Notes: generated by a model from the sequence alone, not told the origin. A stretch of DNA of 64,000 nt from Porphyromonas gingivalis ATCC 33277 (GCF_000010505.1 NC_010729.1:1-64000); one strand, 5' to 3'; positions 26,349-35,514 are shown, counted from the first letter of the stretch. Numbers and translations are program-made.

Positions 26349-29300
26349 ATGAAACGAATACTTCCAATAGTCGCATTCCTTTCTCTCTTCCTTGCCCTTG
26401 CTTTGCCTGCGAAAGCGCAACGAGCTATGGGGAAGACGGCCGACCGTTCGCTAATGGCTTCGGGACATTGGGTCAAGATACGTGTCGATGCAAGTGGAGT
26501 GTATCGCCTTACGGACGAACAGCTCCGAGCCAATGGCTTCTCCGATCCGTCCAAGGTAGGTGTGTTCGGTTATGGTGGAGGGGTGCTTCCCGAAGATCTG
26601 AGCCGGATCACGACAGACGATTTGCCTCCCGTACCGGTACTCCGTCAGGGCAATGCGCTGTATTTCTATGCCGTGGGCCCGGTGACGTGGTTCTACAATC
26701 CGGCCAAAACCACCATGGAGCATACGGTGAATACGTACAGTACGCATGGCTACTACTTCCTGTCGGATGCTGCCGGAGCACCTTTGCAGATGTCCCAATA
26801 TACGGGTGGAGGTGCGTCGGCCGAGGCTTTGATCGACTATTACGATGAGCTGATGCTCCATGAGCAGGAATTGTATTCGCCCAAAGAATCGGGACGAGAT
26901 CTGTATGGCGAGTCTTTCAGCGCAGTCAATACGCGTACGGTCAAGTTCCCTTTGAGGGGCAACACCCGCTCGTCTGGCGAACTCGGTACCGTATTCTCAT
27001 ACATAGCCAAGGCCAGATCGGCCGGTGGCGGCCGTGAGATGTCGCTTTCGGCGAATGGCATTCTGATCTTCAGCGATCCTTTTTCCATGACATCGAATGA
27101 AGTGTCCAATTCCTATTTGGCCGGCAAGAAGCGTCGTCTCTATCGCAGTACGCCGATGAACAGCTTGGTCAATGAGTTGCGCTTGGACGCGAACTATAGC
27201 ATGACAGGAGATGCGGTCAATCTGGATTTCATAGAGGTGGCTACACAGAACGACCTCCGGTACGATGGCGCACCCATGCATATCAGGCGGTTTTCCAATT
27301 TGCCCGTTTTGGGGGGCGAGTCCTGCCGGTTCGTTATCAGTGAGGTGCCGGAGTCTCTGGTGGTTTTGCAGGCCAATTCTTCCCTGACAGCATCGCTTGT
27401 TCCCGTTAAGACTGTCGGGGATAAGACCATTGAGTTCGTGGCTCCGCCGAAGGGTCAGGATCGTAGGACTATCAATACGTTTTATGCCGTGGACTTGTCA
27501 CAGGCTTCTGCTCCGGAGATCCTCGGAGCGGTACCCAATCAAAACCTGCATGGAGAGGAAATCCCTGATCTGATCATTGTCTCTACTCAGGCACTCCTCC
27601 CTGAGGCTGATCGACTGGCCACCTATCGTAGAGAGAAAAACGGGCTGAAGGTTTTGGTCGTGTTGCAGGAACAGGTGTTCAACGAGTTTTCGGGTGGAAC
27701 TCCCGATGCTACAGCATACCGCCTCTTTGCCAAAATGTTCTACGACAGATGGAAGGCAAATGCACCTGTGGGAGAGACTTTCCCGATGCAAATGCTTCTC
27801 TTCGGTGATGGGGCTCATGACAACAGGAAGGTCTCCGTAGCTTGGCAGAAACCGTATCTCCAACAAACGGAGTTCTTGCTGACATTCCAAGCCGTCAATT
27901 CGACGAACGTAAACAGTTATGTGACGGATGATTACTTCGGCTTGCTGGATGATCAGCCGGCCTCGGTCAATATCGGTTGGCGCAATTATAATATGGCTGT
28001 AGGGCGATTCCCCGTACGTACTCCGGCCGAAGCTCGCATCGCAGTGGACAAGACCATCCGATATGAGGAGGATCGAGAGAGTGGTGCCTGGCGTATTCGT
28101 GCCTGTTTTGCGGCAGACAACGGGGACAAGCACGCAACCGAGACTTCCCGTTTGATCGATACCGTCAAGCGTTATGCTCCTGCCATCATGCCGGTACGCG
28201 CCTTTCAGGACGTATATCCGCATGTCATCGAGAACGGGTTGCACAGCATTCCGGGTGCAAAGAAAAAGATGCTGGAAACCCTTCAGTCGGGTATTATCCT
28301 GCTTAATTATGCTGGTCATGGCGGTCCTGCCGGATGGTCGGACGAGCATTTGCTGACGCTCAACGATATACACAACTTCAATTATAAGCATATGCCCATT
28401 TGGATTACTGCCACTTGCGACTTTGCCAACTATGACAGTCAGACGACCTCGGCAGGGGAGGAGGTTTTCCTCCATGAGAAGAGTGGCACTCCGATCATGT
28501 TCTCGACTACGCGTGTCGTTTACAATACGCAGAATGAGAAGATCAATGGTTTTATGCTTCGGCGTATGTTCGAGAAAGCTAAGGATGGGCGTTATCGTAC
28601 GATGGGCGAGATTATCCGATCGGCCAAACAGGGGATGCTCAGTACTGTTTTCCCCGATTCGATCAACCAGTTGAGTTTCTTTCTGATGGGTGATCCGTCC
28701 GTGCGTATGAATCTTCCTACCCACAAAGTGCAATTGACCGCAATCAACGGGCAGGATCCCGAAGGGCAGTATGGAACTATTATGCTCAAGTCTTTGGAAC
28801 GGGTAGCTCTGAAGGGTAAGGTAACCGATGAAAAGGGGACATTCGACGAGACATTCAGTGGCAAGGTTTTCCTGACCGTCTTCGATGGCAGAAAGAAAAT
28901 GACAGCTTTGGAAGAGGAGGGAAACGATCTCTCTCTTGTATATTATGACTATCCTAACGTGATGTATGCCGGTATTGCCGAGGTGAAAGACGGACTCTTC
29001 GAAACTTCGTTTATCGTACCCAAGGATGTGAACTATTCCGAGCACGAAGGCCGGATCAATCTTTATGCTTATAACGAGAGCACAAAGGCGGAAGCCATGG
29101 GGGTAGACTTCTCCATCAGAGTCCAACCGGGTATTCCTGATGAGGTAACGGAAGATAATACACCGCCTGAAATCATAAGCTGCTTCCTCAATGACAGTAC
29201 ATTCCGATCGGGAGATGAGGTTAATCCTACTCCTCTGTTTATGGCCGAAGTATTCGACTTGAACGGAATCAATATCACGGGTAGCGGAGTAGGACATGAT

Positions 29301-29825
29301 ATTACGCTTTGTATCGATGGCCGTGCCGACCTGACCTACAACCTCAATGCATATTTCACAAGTTCGGCTACGGATGCAGGTGTGGGCACTATTCTCTTCA
29401 TGATACCGGCTTTGGCCGAAGGAGATCATACTGCCCGACTGACGGTTTGGGACATTTTCAATAATGCCGTCCATCATGACTTTTCATTCAGAGTGGTAGA
29501 TGGCATTGCTCCGGATGTGGCTGATGTGATTCTATTCCCGAATCCGGTACGCGAGAGTGCTACGTTCCGAATCTTCCACAATCGCCCCGGAAGCGATTTG
29601 AACGTGGTCGTGGAGATCTATGACTTCACCGGTCGTCTTGTGAACAGTTTGCCCGTCAAGACCTATTCGTCTTCCTACGGAGAACCTATAGAGATCAAGT
29701 GGGATCTGACCTCCAAATACGGAGTGAAGATCGGAAACGGATTCTACCTCTATCGTTGTGTGGTGAACTCTCCCGGAGGACAGACGGCCTCCATGGCCAA
29801 GAAAATGATCGTGGTAGCACAATAG
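26349..29825 (+). CDS. porU: Type IX secretion sortase PorU (gingipain-like C25 protease)
   Basis: PorU sits on the cell surface, removes the C-terminal domain (CTD) of type IX cargo and attaches A-LPS. It has 1158 residues with a signal peptide (about 1-23). The C25 protease domain lies at about 420-810, with catalytic H657 in YAGHGGPAGWSDEH and C690 in TATCDFANYDS. These positions match those I recall for PorU. The C-terminus (about 1060-1158) is itself a CTD-like domain, VILFPNPV then GNGFYLYRCVV and MAKKMIVVAQ. PorU depends on PorV, whose gene starts 75 bp downstream. Required for gingipain maturation and virulence. Confidence 0.97.
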   Translation: MKRILPIVAFLSLFLALALPAKAQRAMGKTADRSLMASGHWVKIRVDASGVYRLTDEQLRANGFSDPSKVGVFGYGGGVLPEDLSRITTDDLPPVPVLRQGNALYFYAVGPVTWFYNPAKTTMEHTVNTYSTHGYYFLSDAAGAPLQMSQYTGGGASAEALIDYYDELMLHEQELYSPKESGRDLYGESFSAVNTRTVKFPLRGNTRSSGELGTVFSYIAKARSAGGGREMSLSANGILIFSDPFSMTSNEVSNSYLAGKKRRLYRSTPMNSLVNELRLDANYSMTGDAVNLDFIEVATQNDLRYDGAPMHIRRFSNLPVLGGESCRFVISEVPESLVVLQANSSLTASLVPVKTVGDKTIEFVAPPKGQDRRTINTFYAVDLSQASAPEILGAVPNQNLHGEEIPDLIIVSTQALLPEADRLATYRREKNGLKVLVVLQEQVFNEFSGGTPDATAYRLFAKMFYDRWKANAPVGETFPMQMLLFGDGAHDNRKVSVAWQKPYLQQTEFLLTFQAVNSTNVNSYVTDDYFGLLDDQPASVNIGWRNYNMAVGRFPVRTPAEARIAVDKTIRYEEDRESGAWRIRACFAADNGDKHATETSRLIDTVKRYAPAIMPVRAFQDVYPHVIENGLHSIPGAKKKMLETLQSGIILLNYAGHGGPAGWSDEHLLTLNDIHNFNYKHMPIWITATCDFANYDSQTTSAGEEVFLHEKSGTPIMFSTTRVVYNTQNEKINGFMLRRMFEKAKDGRYRTMGEIIRSAKQGMLSTVFPDSINQLSFFLMGDPSVRMNLPTHKVQLTAINGQDPEGQYGTIMLKSLERVALKGKVTDEKGTFDETFSGKVFLTVFDGRKKMTALEEEGNDLSLVYYDYPNVMYAGIAEVKDGLFETSFIVPKDVNYSEHEGRINLYAYNESTKAEAMGVDFSIRVQPGIPDEVTEDNTPPEIISCFLNDSTFRSGDEVNPTPLFMAEVFDLNGINITGSGVGHDITLCIDGRADLTYNLNAYFTSSATDAGVGTILFMIPALAEGDHTARLTVWDIFNNAVHHDFSFRVVDGIAPDVADVILFPNPVRESATFRIFHNRPGSDLNVVVEIYDFTGRLVNSLPVKTYSSSYGEPIEIKWDLTSKYGVKIGNGFYLYRCVVNSPGGQTASMAKKMIVVAQ

Positions 29826-29900
29826 CCGAAGCAGTTCTGCCGTTTACGATATTGAATATTCATAGACCCCGATAAGAATACAAAACAAAACGAACGAAAT

Positions 29901-31076
29901 ATGATTATCAAGAAAATGCTGAAAAATAAATTGGCCCCCTTGGCCATACTGTTCCTTTTTGCTCCAAAGGCTATGAAGGCTCAGGAGCAACTGAATGTGG
30001 TACACACCTCTGTGCCATCGCTGAATATCAGTCCGGATGCACGTGCGGCCGGTATGGGGGATATAGGTGTGGCAACGACGCCGGATGCGTATTCACAGTA
30101 TTGGAATCCGAGTAAATATGCTTTCATGGATACGAAAGCCGGTATTAGCTTCTCATATACACCCTGGCTGTCCAAGCTGGTCAATGATATTGCCCTGATG
30201 CAGATGACCGGTTTCTACAAATTGGGAACAGACGAGAATCAGGCTATTAGTGCTTCTCTGCGTTATTTCACATTAGGAAAGTTGGAGACTTTCGACGAAT
30301 TGGGCGAATCCATGGGAGAGGCCCATCCCAATGAATTTGCTGTCGATTTGGGCTATAGCCGCCAGTTGTCGGAGAACTTCTCCATGGCTGTTGCACTGCG
30401 TTACATCCGCTCAGACCAAAGCACTCATAACACCGGAGAGAATCAGGCCGGAAATGCCTTTGCGGCGGATATAGCCGGTTATTTGCAGAAGTATGTGCTA
30501 CTAGGTAATGCGGAGAGCTTGTGGTCGTTGGGCTTCAACGTAAAGAATATCGGAACGAAGATCTCCTATGACGGAGGTGTCACGAGTTTTTTCATCCCTA
30601 CTTCGTTGAATCTCGGAACGGGGCTGTTGTATCCGATCGATGACTATAACAGCATCAATTTCAACCTTGAACTTAGCAAGCTGCTTGTACCCACTCCTCC
30701 TATCATGGATCAAAACGATCAGGCCGGGTATGAGGCTGCACTCAAGAAATATCAGGAAACTTCTTCGATTAGCGGTATATTCTCTTCTTTCGGTGATGCG
30801 CCGGGAGGACTCAAGGAAGAATTCCGTGAGATTACATGGGGACTTGGGGCTGAATATAGCTATGACGATAAGTTTTTTGTTCGTGCCGGATATTCATACC
30901 TGCACCCTACCAAAGGCAATTTGCAGTACTTCACGGCCGGTGCCGGCTTCAAGATGAACATATTCCGTATCGATGCTTCCTACCTGTTGTCTACGATCCA
31001 GAGTAATCCGTTGGATCAGACTCTGCGGTTTACGCTTGCTTTCGATATGGATGGATTGCGCAATTTGTTCCACTAA
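29901..31076 (+). CDS. porV: Type IX secretion outer-membrane protein PorV (LptO)
   Basis: This 391-residue protein is an outer-membrane beta-barrel of the FadL-like PorV family. It receives cargo from the SprA/Sov translocon, shuttles it and recruits PorU to the surface attachment complex. A signal peptide (about 1-27) precedes QEQLNVVHTSVPSLNIS. The region SPDARAAGMGDIGVATTPD is the typical PorV/PorQ signature. The barrel continues to the end with an aromatic-rich last strand, TLRFTLAFDMDGLRNLF. The genes porU and porV are adjacent, as the functional partnership would suggest. Confidence 0.97.
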   Translation: MIIKKMLKNKLAPLAILFLFAPKAMKAQEQLNVVHTSVPSLNISPDARAAGMGDIGVATTPDAYSQYWNPSKYAFMDTKAGISFSYTPWLSKLVNDIALMQMTGFYKLGTDENQAISASLRYFTLGKLETFDELGESMGEAHPNEFAVDLGYSRQLSENFSMAVALRYIRSDQSTHNTGENQAGNAFAADIAGYLQKYVLLGNAESLWSLGFNVKNIGTKISYDGGVTSFFIPTSLNLGTGLLYPIDDYNSINFNLELSKLLVPTPPIMDQNDQAGYEAALKKYQETSSISGIFSSFGDAPGGLKEEFREITWGLGAEYSYDDKFFVRAGYSYLHPTKGNLQYFTAGAGFKMNIFRIDASYLLSTIQSNPLDQTLRFTLAFDMDGLRNLFH

Positions 31077-31082
31077 ATCAAG

Positions 31083-31571
31083 ATGAAGAAGCCTTTTCGA
31101 ATAGGATTCGGTTTCGATGTACACCGCTTGTCCGAAGGTTATCCTTTGTGGATGGGCGGTGTTCGTCTGGAACACTCCAAGGGCTTGGAGGGACATTCCG
31201 ATGCTGATGTGCTCATTCATGCTATTTGTGATGCCCTGCTGGGTGCTGCCGCTTTGCGTGATATCGGCTATCATTTTCCTCCTTCGGATCCTCAATATAA
31301 AGGGATCGATAGTAAGATCCTGTTGGCTCGCGCTATGGAATTGGTGCGTTCACAGGGTTATGAATTGGGTAATATCGATGCTACTATTGCGGCAGAACAG
31401 CCCAAACTGAATCCACATATACCGGATATGCAGCGTGTCTTGGCTGAGGTGATACAGGTGGAGGTGTCGGATATTTCACTGAAAGCCACAACGACGGAGA
31501 AACTTGGCTTCACAGGACGAGAGGAAGGCATTTCCGCCTATGCCGTGGCCTTGCTCATTGCTGCCGTCTGA
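31083..31571 (+). CDS. ispF: 2-C-methyl-D-erythritol 2,4-cyclodiphosphate synthase
   Basis: This 162-residue enzyme of the non-mevalonate isoprenoid pathway converts CDP-ME 2-phosphate to the cyclic diphosphate, acting as a trimer with Zn2+. The metal site GFDVHRL is near the N-terminus, followed by GLEGHSDADVLIHAICDALLGAA (D, H and D ligands), then DIGYHFPPSDP and the C-terminal KATTTEKLGFTGREEGI. Length is normal. It starts 6 bp after porV and may share its message. Confidence 0.97.
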   Translation: MKKPFRIGFGFDVHRLSEGYPLWMGGVRLEHSKGLEGHSDADVLIHAICDALLGAAALRDIGYHFPPSDPQYKGIDSKILLARAMELVRSQGYELGNIDATIAAEQPKLNPHIPDMQRVLAEVIQVEVSDISLKATTTEKLGFTGREEGISAYAVALLIAAV

Positions 31572-31655
31572 GACTAACCAAGTCCTAAAAGATTAGTTGC
31601 GAAGAGGTTCCTTTCTTTCAAGGATTTGGCTCTTATTCCTTAGACAGCTCTTTTT

Positions 31656-31680
31656 CCCCCTTTTTCGGGGGTATTATTTT
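31656..31680 (+). terminator. Terminator after ispF
   Basis: A short CCCCC/GGGGG stem (31656-31660 and 31667-31671) with loop TTTTTC is followed by TATTATTTTTT. It overlaps the end of the convergent methyltransferase gene. Confidence 0.55.
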
Positions 31681-32216
31681 TTCAGGAGGGGAAGTAGCGG
31701 CTTGACCAGTTGCCAGATGACGATTCCCGCTGTGACACTTACATTGAGCGAATGCTTCGTACCGAACTGGGGTATCTCTAAGCAGAGGTCACAGAGGTCG
31801 ATGGCTTCCTGTCGTACTCCTTTTACTTCATTGCCAAAGATAAGGGCGTAGCGTGTGCCTTTTGAGGGGGAGAAATTTTCCAAGGATAGGCTTCCTTCCG
31901 CCTGTTCTATCGCACAGATACTATATCCTTTTGCTTTCAATTCTTCTATTGCATCCACTACCGAAGAGAAATACTCCCATTTCACACTGTCCTCGGCTCC
32001 TAAAGCTGTCTTGTGTATGTCGGGATGAGGTGGCCGAGCTGTGATTCCGCACAAGCATAGCCCTTCTAACCGAAAAGCATCGGCCGTTCTAAAGACTGAC
32101 CCGACATTGTTCATACTACGTATATCATCCAGTATGATCCTGATAGGTAGCTTGGGGCTTTCGTGATATTCTTCTGTTTTGAGTCGCTGTATTTCGATAG
32201 TCTTTTTTTTGCGCAT
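31674..32216 (-). CDS. SpoU/TrmH-family RNA 2'-O-methyltransferase
   Basis: This is a 180-residue SPOUT methyltransferase. The SAM-binding knot is formed by the late motifs ALIFGNEVKGV, then EIPQFGTKHSLNVSVTAGIVIW. Motif I lies in IILDDIRSMNNVGSVFRTADAF near the N-terminus. I chose the start at 32216 (MRKKKTIEIQRLK) because related Bacteroidales proteins, as I recall them, start there. An ATG at 32258 is possible, and a TATATTTA box (minus strand) lies upstream of it. The target RNA (tRNA or rRNA) is not determinable. It converges with ispF. Confidence 0.88.
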   Translation of the reverse strand: MRKKKTIEIQRLKTEEYHESPKLPIRIILDDIRSMNNVGSVFRTADAFRLEGLCLCGITARPPHPDIHKTALGAEDSVKWEYFSSVVDAIEELKAKGYSICAIEQAEGSLSLENFSPSKGTRYALIFGNEVKGVRQEAIDLCDLCLEIPQFGTKHSLNVSVTAGIVIWQLVKPLLPLLKK

Positions 32217-32297
32217 GTCTGTTGTCTGGTCGGATTGAGTGATCGGTGTACATTCCATTATCAAGTGCAACGAATTTCTAAATATAGGATGAAAACC

Positions 32298-32413
32298 TTG
32301 AATGGCGTTCTGAAGTTCAGTTTTTTTCGAGTGCAGATCCCATGTATAAGTGCAACATAATTGTAAATTTAGCAAGAAGCACTCGAACGGCGTTCTGAAT
32401 CCGAGTTTCTTTC
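32298..32413. repeat. Two 31-bp diverged direct repeats
   Basis: 32298-32328 and 32383-32413 share 24 of 31 bases around the common core GGCGTTCTGAA. They flank AT-rich non-coding sequence. They probably mark the ends of a degenerate mobile element or a local duplication. Confidence 0.5.
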
Positions 32414-32572
32414 TTGGCTGTAGTTCAGTTTGTTCTGTATAATGGAAATCTGTTTGGTCGTTATATCGATGAAAGAAGAACCTTTAGGGATGTATTGTCT
32501 AATCAGGGCATTTTGGCTCCTCACAGAGCAAAACCCTCTCGTTTACACGAGATCGAAAAGCAGCTCAAGTAA
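32399..32572 (+). pseudogene. Orphan C-terminal gene fragment, unrecognised
   Basis: An open frame without a start codon ends at TAA 32570-32572. It reads as credible protein, with segments such as VVQFVLYNGNLFGRYIDE and RLHEIEKQLK at the end. A stop lies immediately upstream (32396-32398). Charged, non-repetitive composition suggests the 3' end of a lost gene. I do not recognise the family. It sits beside the 31-bp repeats, so it is probably debris from a deletion or a mobile element. Confidence 0.45.
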
Positions 32573-32661
32573 AAGCTGTCTTGGATGCATTAGTTAGAGT
32601 GATTTTCTATCTCTGACAAAAGTCTTCGAACAATATTTAGTGTCAGATAACGGGGAAACAG

Positions 32662-32691
32662 TTGTGTGTTTGCCGAAAATACGTATCTTTG
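32662..32691 (+). promoter_or_regulatory. Promoter of tRNA-Gln
   Basis: TTG (32662-32664), 19 bp and TATCTTTG (32684-32691) match the Bacteroides consensus. The predicted start lies about 35 bp before the tRNA. Confidence 0.75.
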
Positions 32692-32731
32692 CAGCGCAAT
32701 TGAGGGGAATCCTCTCCGTTGCTATGAGGAT

Positions 32732-32802
32732 TGTCTCATGGTGTAATGGTAGCACAACAGGTTTTGGTTCTGTTTGTCAAGGTTCGAATCCTTGTGAGAC
32801 AA
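32732..32802 (+). tRNA. tRNA-Gln(TTG)
   Basis: This is a 71-base cloverleaf with acceptor TGTCTCA/TGAGACA and discriminator A. The anticodon stem ACAGG/TCTGT encloses loop TTTTGGT (anticodon TTG), and the T arm is CAAGG TTCGAAT CCTTG. CCA is not encoded. Confidence 0.95.
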
Positions 32803-32809
32803 CAACAGA

Positions 32810-32860
32810 GAAAGGGTTGTATCGGATAGTGAAACTTCCGGATTGCAACCCTTTCTTTTT
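32810..32860 (+). terminator. Terminator of tRNA-Gln
   Basis: A 10-bp stem GAAAGGGTTG/CAACCCTTTC (32810-32819 and 32846-32855) is followed by TTTTT. Confidence 0.88.
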
Positions 32861-33068
32861 GTGTCTTATCTCCCCCCCCCTTAAATTACCGTATTACTCT
32901 CTCAGCTTGTTCCCTCGAATTTCTGCAACGAAGCCTATTAAAAGCGACCTATAAGTCAAAAGTGTTGGCAGGATTGCTTGATAGTCTTTCTGTGGAGTGT
33001 GCAGACCGACGGCATGTGGTCGATTCTGTCGGATTTGTTATATTTTTGAGGAAACGAAAAATCAGGTT

Positions 33069-33545
33069 ATGCTCCGTAAAACTCTTTCCACTCCTTATGA
33101 TATAATTCCCCGATCGGATTTCTCTGCCGATGTGCTCCGTCTGGAAGGTGCCGCCATCGAGGCAGCCCGGTCGGCATATGCACCTTATAGTCGCTTTTCG
33201 GTGGGAGCGGCTGTTTTGCTCGACAATGGGGAGATCCTTTCAGGCAGCAATCAGGAGAATGCAGCCTATCCGTCCGGACTATGTGCCGAGCGTACGGTGC
33301 TTTTCTATGCCGGAGCCAGATATCCGGAGGCAGCCGTGAGAGAGATGGTGCTCGTGGCTTTTTCCGCTTCGGGACGTGTGCCGCTGATTACGCCGTGCGG
33401 GGCTTGCCGTCAGGTGATGCTGGAGGTTTGTAGTCGCCATCGTCCTTTTCCCATCTTGATGGTCGGGGAAGAGGAGGCTGTCAGAGTGTCGGATGTGCGT
33501 CTGCTGCTTCCCTTTTCTTTCGACGGTAGCGACTTGGAACGATAG
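33069..33545 (+). CDS. cdd: Cytidine deaminase
   Basis: This 158-residue Zn2+ enzyme deaminates cytidine and deoxycytidine to uridines in pyrimidine salvage. The catalytic motif is CAERTVLF (Cys ligand and Glu) followed by PCGACRQVM (two Cys ligands). The N-terminal YAPYSRFSVGAAVLLDNG and then SGSNQENAAYPSGLCAER are typical of the homotetrameric class. I chose the start at 33069 (MLRKTLSTPYD), since upstream in-frame codons do not look like this family. It is monocistronic, upstream of the IS insertion. Confidence 0.95.
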   Translation: MLRKTLSTPYDIIPRSDFSADVLRLEGAAIEAARSAYAPYSRFSVGAAVLLDNGEILSGSNQENAAYPSGLCAERTVLFYAGARYPEAAVREMVLVAFSASGRVPLITPCGACRQVMLEVCSRHRPFPILMVGEEEAVRVSDVRLLLPFSFDGSDLER

Positions 33546-33654
33546 TCTTCGTCCTCTATTCTTAATGTGAGTTCGATATAAAGGAATGGCACAACACATT
33601 GGTTATTAGTGTGTTTTATTTTCCACACAGTGTTTTTCAGGCACTTATATTGCT

Positions 33655-33659
33655 TTCAG
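33655..33659. repeat. Left target-site duplication TTCAG
   Basis: TTCAG abuts the left end of the insertion element and is repeated at 34998-35002. Confidence 0.85.
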
Positions 33660-33727
33660 GAGACCATTGCACGGCGATTGGTGTGTATTTTGTTTATTAA
33701 TTCATTGTATAATAGGGAGTTATTTTG

Positions 33728-33735
33728 TATATTTG
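33728..33735 (+). promoter_or_regulatory. Transposase promoter -7 box TATATTTG
   Basis: TATATTTG is preceded by TTG about 20 bp upstream, inside the element. It lies 29 bp before the transposase ATG. Confidence 0.6.
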
Positions 33736-33764
33736 AGTATTAAAAACAGCATAATATTCCTCCC

Positions 33765-34850
33765 ATGGCATACCAATCCAAGAATACCGATGAACATGTA
33801 ACATTTGCAGACGCACTCCTTTCAAAGCGTTATCGCAAAGCACAAAACGACTTCCTCAATCAGGTTGACACGCTTATCGATTGGCGTCCGATCAGGACGC
33901 TGATCAACAAGAAATACACGAAGCGACAAAATGCCATCGGCGCCCCGGCTTATGACGTGATTCTCTTATTCAAGATGTTGCTTTTGGAGACATGGTACAA
34001 CCTCAGTGATTGTGCTTTGGAGGAGCGCATCAATGATTCAATCACCTTTTCCCGATTCTTGGGACTGAAGATGGAAGAGGTATCTCCCGACCACAGCACC
34101 ATCAGTCGATTTCGTTCGGCACTGACAGAGTTGGGTCTCATGGACAAACTGTTGGCGCAGTTTAACAAACAACTTTCGCGCCATCACATTTCGGTCAGGG
34201 AAGGGGTGCTTGTCGATGCAAGCCTTGTGGAGACGCCGCATAAACCCAACGGAACCATTACGATTGAAGTCGCAGACGACAGAGAAGACAATCGGAGCGA
34301 GGAGGAAAAAGAGGCAGAGGAGGATTATCAAAAACAGGTTGTCCGCCGGCGTAAAGGGACGGATGAAGAAGCCCGTTGGGTTTACAAACAAAAGCGTTAT
34401 CACTACGGATACAAAAAGCATTGTCTGACCAATGTTCAAGGCATTGTTCAAAAGGTGATAACAACTGCAGCGAACCGCAGTGACACGAAGGAGTTTATTC
34501 CGCTATTGCAGGGTGCAAACATACCTCAAGGCACAGCCGTCTTGGCGGACAAAGGATATGCTTGCGGGGAAAATCGTTCCTACCTGCAAACCCATCACCT
34601 TCAAGACGGCATTATGCACAAGGCACAACGCAACAGGGCATTGACCGAGGAAGAGAAGCAACGAAACAAAGCAATCGGTCCGATACGGAGCACCATCGAA
34701 CGCACCTTTGGCAGTATTCGGCGGTGGTTTCATGGCGGACGATGTCGATACCGGGGACTTGCCAAGACCCATACTCAAAACATTCTTGAAAGCATCGCCT
34801 TTAATTTATACAGAACCCCGGGGATAATTATGTCCTCATCTCTAGGATAA
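33765..34850 (+). CDS. IS5-family (IS1126-like) DDE transposase
   Basis: This 361-residue transposase is apparently intact. An N-terminal DNA-binding region (DUF772-like, about 40-130, with VILLFKMLLLETWYNLSD and SRFLGL) precedes the DDE catalytic core. Candidate catalytic residues are the Asp in LVDASLVETP, the Asp in TAVLADKGYACG, and the Glu in STIERTFGSIRRWF, which is the IS5 Y/R-type signature ending. It fills most of a 1338-bp element with target duplications and is likely active or recently active. Confidence 0.95.
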   Translation: MAYQSKNTDEHVTFADALLSKRYRKAQNDFLNQVDTLIDWRPIRTLINKKYTKRQNAIGAPAYDVILLFKMLLLETWYNLSDCALEERINDSITFSRFLGLKMEEVSPDHSTISRFRSALTELGLMDKLLAQFNKQLSRHHISVREGVLVDASLVETPHKPNGTITIEVADDREDNRSEEEKEAEEDYQKQVVRRRKGTDEEARWVYKQKRYHYGYKKHCLTNVQGIVQKVITTAANRSDTKEFIPLLQGANIPQGTAVLADKGYACGENRSYLQTHHLQDGIMHKAQRNRALTEEEKQRNKAIGPIRSTIERTFGSIRRWFHGGRCRYRGLAKTHTQNILESIAFNLYRTPGIIMSSSLG

Positions 34851-34997
34851 GGTATAACCACCCTTGAGGAGCTCGTGCAAGCAGCTCCGCAAGGGGGGAT
34901 TTACAACTACTTTCACTCCTTACTGCCACCCCTTTCACTCGCTCCTTTTATGCCAAGAACTCCTCTTCCCTCCATCTCCTTATTTTTCAAAGGTCTC

Positions 34998-35002
34998 TTC
35001 AG
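34998..35002. repeat. Right target-site duplication TTCAG
   Basis: This is identical to 33655-33659 and directly follows the right inverted repeat ending GGTCTC. Confidence 0.85.
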
Positions 35003-35202
35003 ATGGCTTTTTATCTACATCTGAAGCCCAATGACTTAGAAGCCGCCCCTTCTTCCCGATCATTATGCAGCCGGAGAATCACAAAAGAGTATGATTTACA
35101 GCTACTCGTTATTTTTATGGTATGTTCGCTTAGATCGAACTGGCGTTATATCTCGTACCCGAAAGGTTTACACGCCAAAATTTTTGCGCTTGTGGTCGCT
35201 GA

Positions 35203-35264
35203 AAACATGGCGCGAAAACTTTTTGCTTTTGGCGTGGGAAGTGAAAAAATTACGCGCCACAACG
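35203..35264. repeat. Dispersed palindromic element, copy 2
   Basis: Arms AACATGGCGCGAAAACTTTTT and the complement of GTGGCGCGTAATTTTTTCAC form an imperfect palindrome. Outer flanks at 35150-35180 and 35310-35335 also show GTACCCGAAA versus TTTTGGGTTCG, so the copy may span about 35150-35335. The rest of 35003-35459 contains no gene. Confidence 0.55.
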
Positions 35265-35459
35265 AAAAAATTCCGGTGCCACTTTTGGGAAAAACACAGA
35301 CCGCAATTTTAGCGTTTTGGGTTCGTGTTTTCGAATGAGTGAGTACGGGTATTGCTCCAAAGGGGTGATGGCGAATCATTGACACGACGTGTCGTGTCCG
35401 TCCTGTCCGAGCGTGTGATTCATGAAGGTCTATAAAGAGGTGACACTGTAAGACGGCAA

Positions 35460-35496
35460 TCGGCTGTGTGCGGCGATTTTTTCCGTACACAGCCGA
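35460..35496. terminator. Hairpin after the damaged outer-membrane gene
   Basis: The stem TCGGCTGTGTGCGG (35460-35473) pairs with CCGTACACAGCCGA (35483-35496) with one G-T pair around a T-rich loop. It sits 18 bp beyond the ancestral stop codon at 35515. Confidence 0.7.
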
Positions 35497-35514
35497 CTGC
35501 GGATAGATCCCGAT

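Larger units (their letters stand above)
33660..34997 (+). mobile_element. IS5-family element, IS1126/ISPg1-like, intact
   Basis: The element is exactly 1338 bp, the size I recall for IS1126. The ends are imperfect inverted repeats: GAGACCATTGCA on the left, and on the right the complement of GAGACCTTTGAA (10 of 12 match). Flanking 5-bp TTCAG duplications at 33655-33659 and 34998-35002 show a clean insertion. It encodes one full-length transposase and carries its own promoter. The insertion lies between cdd and repeat copy 2. Confidence 0.92.

Noticed and set aside
27498-29477. 659-codon frame opposite porU
   Set aside because: It is antisense to a gene with known catalytic residues; no domain or signal supports it.
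34871-34887. Alternative right end of the IS1126-like element at CTCGTGCAAGCAGCTC
   Set aside because: It matches the left end poorly and has no target duplication; the end at 34997 gives 1338 bp and TTCAG on both sides.
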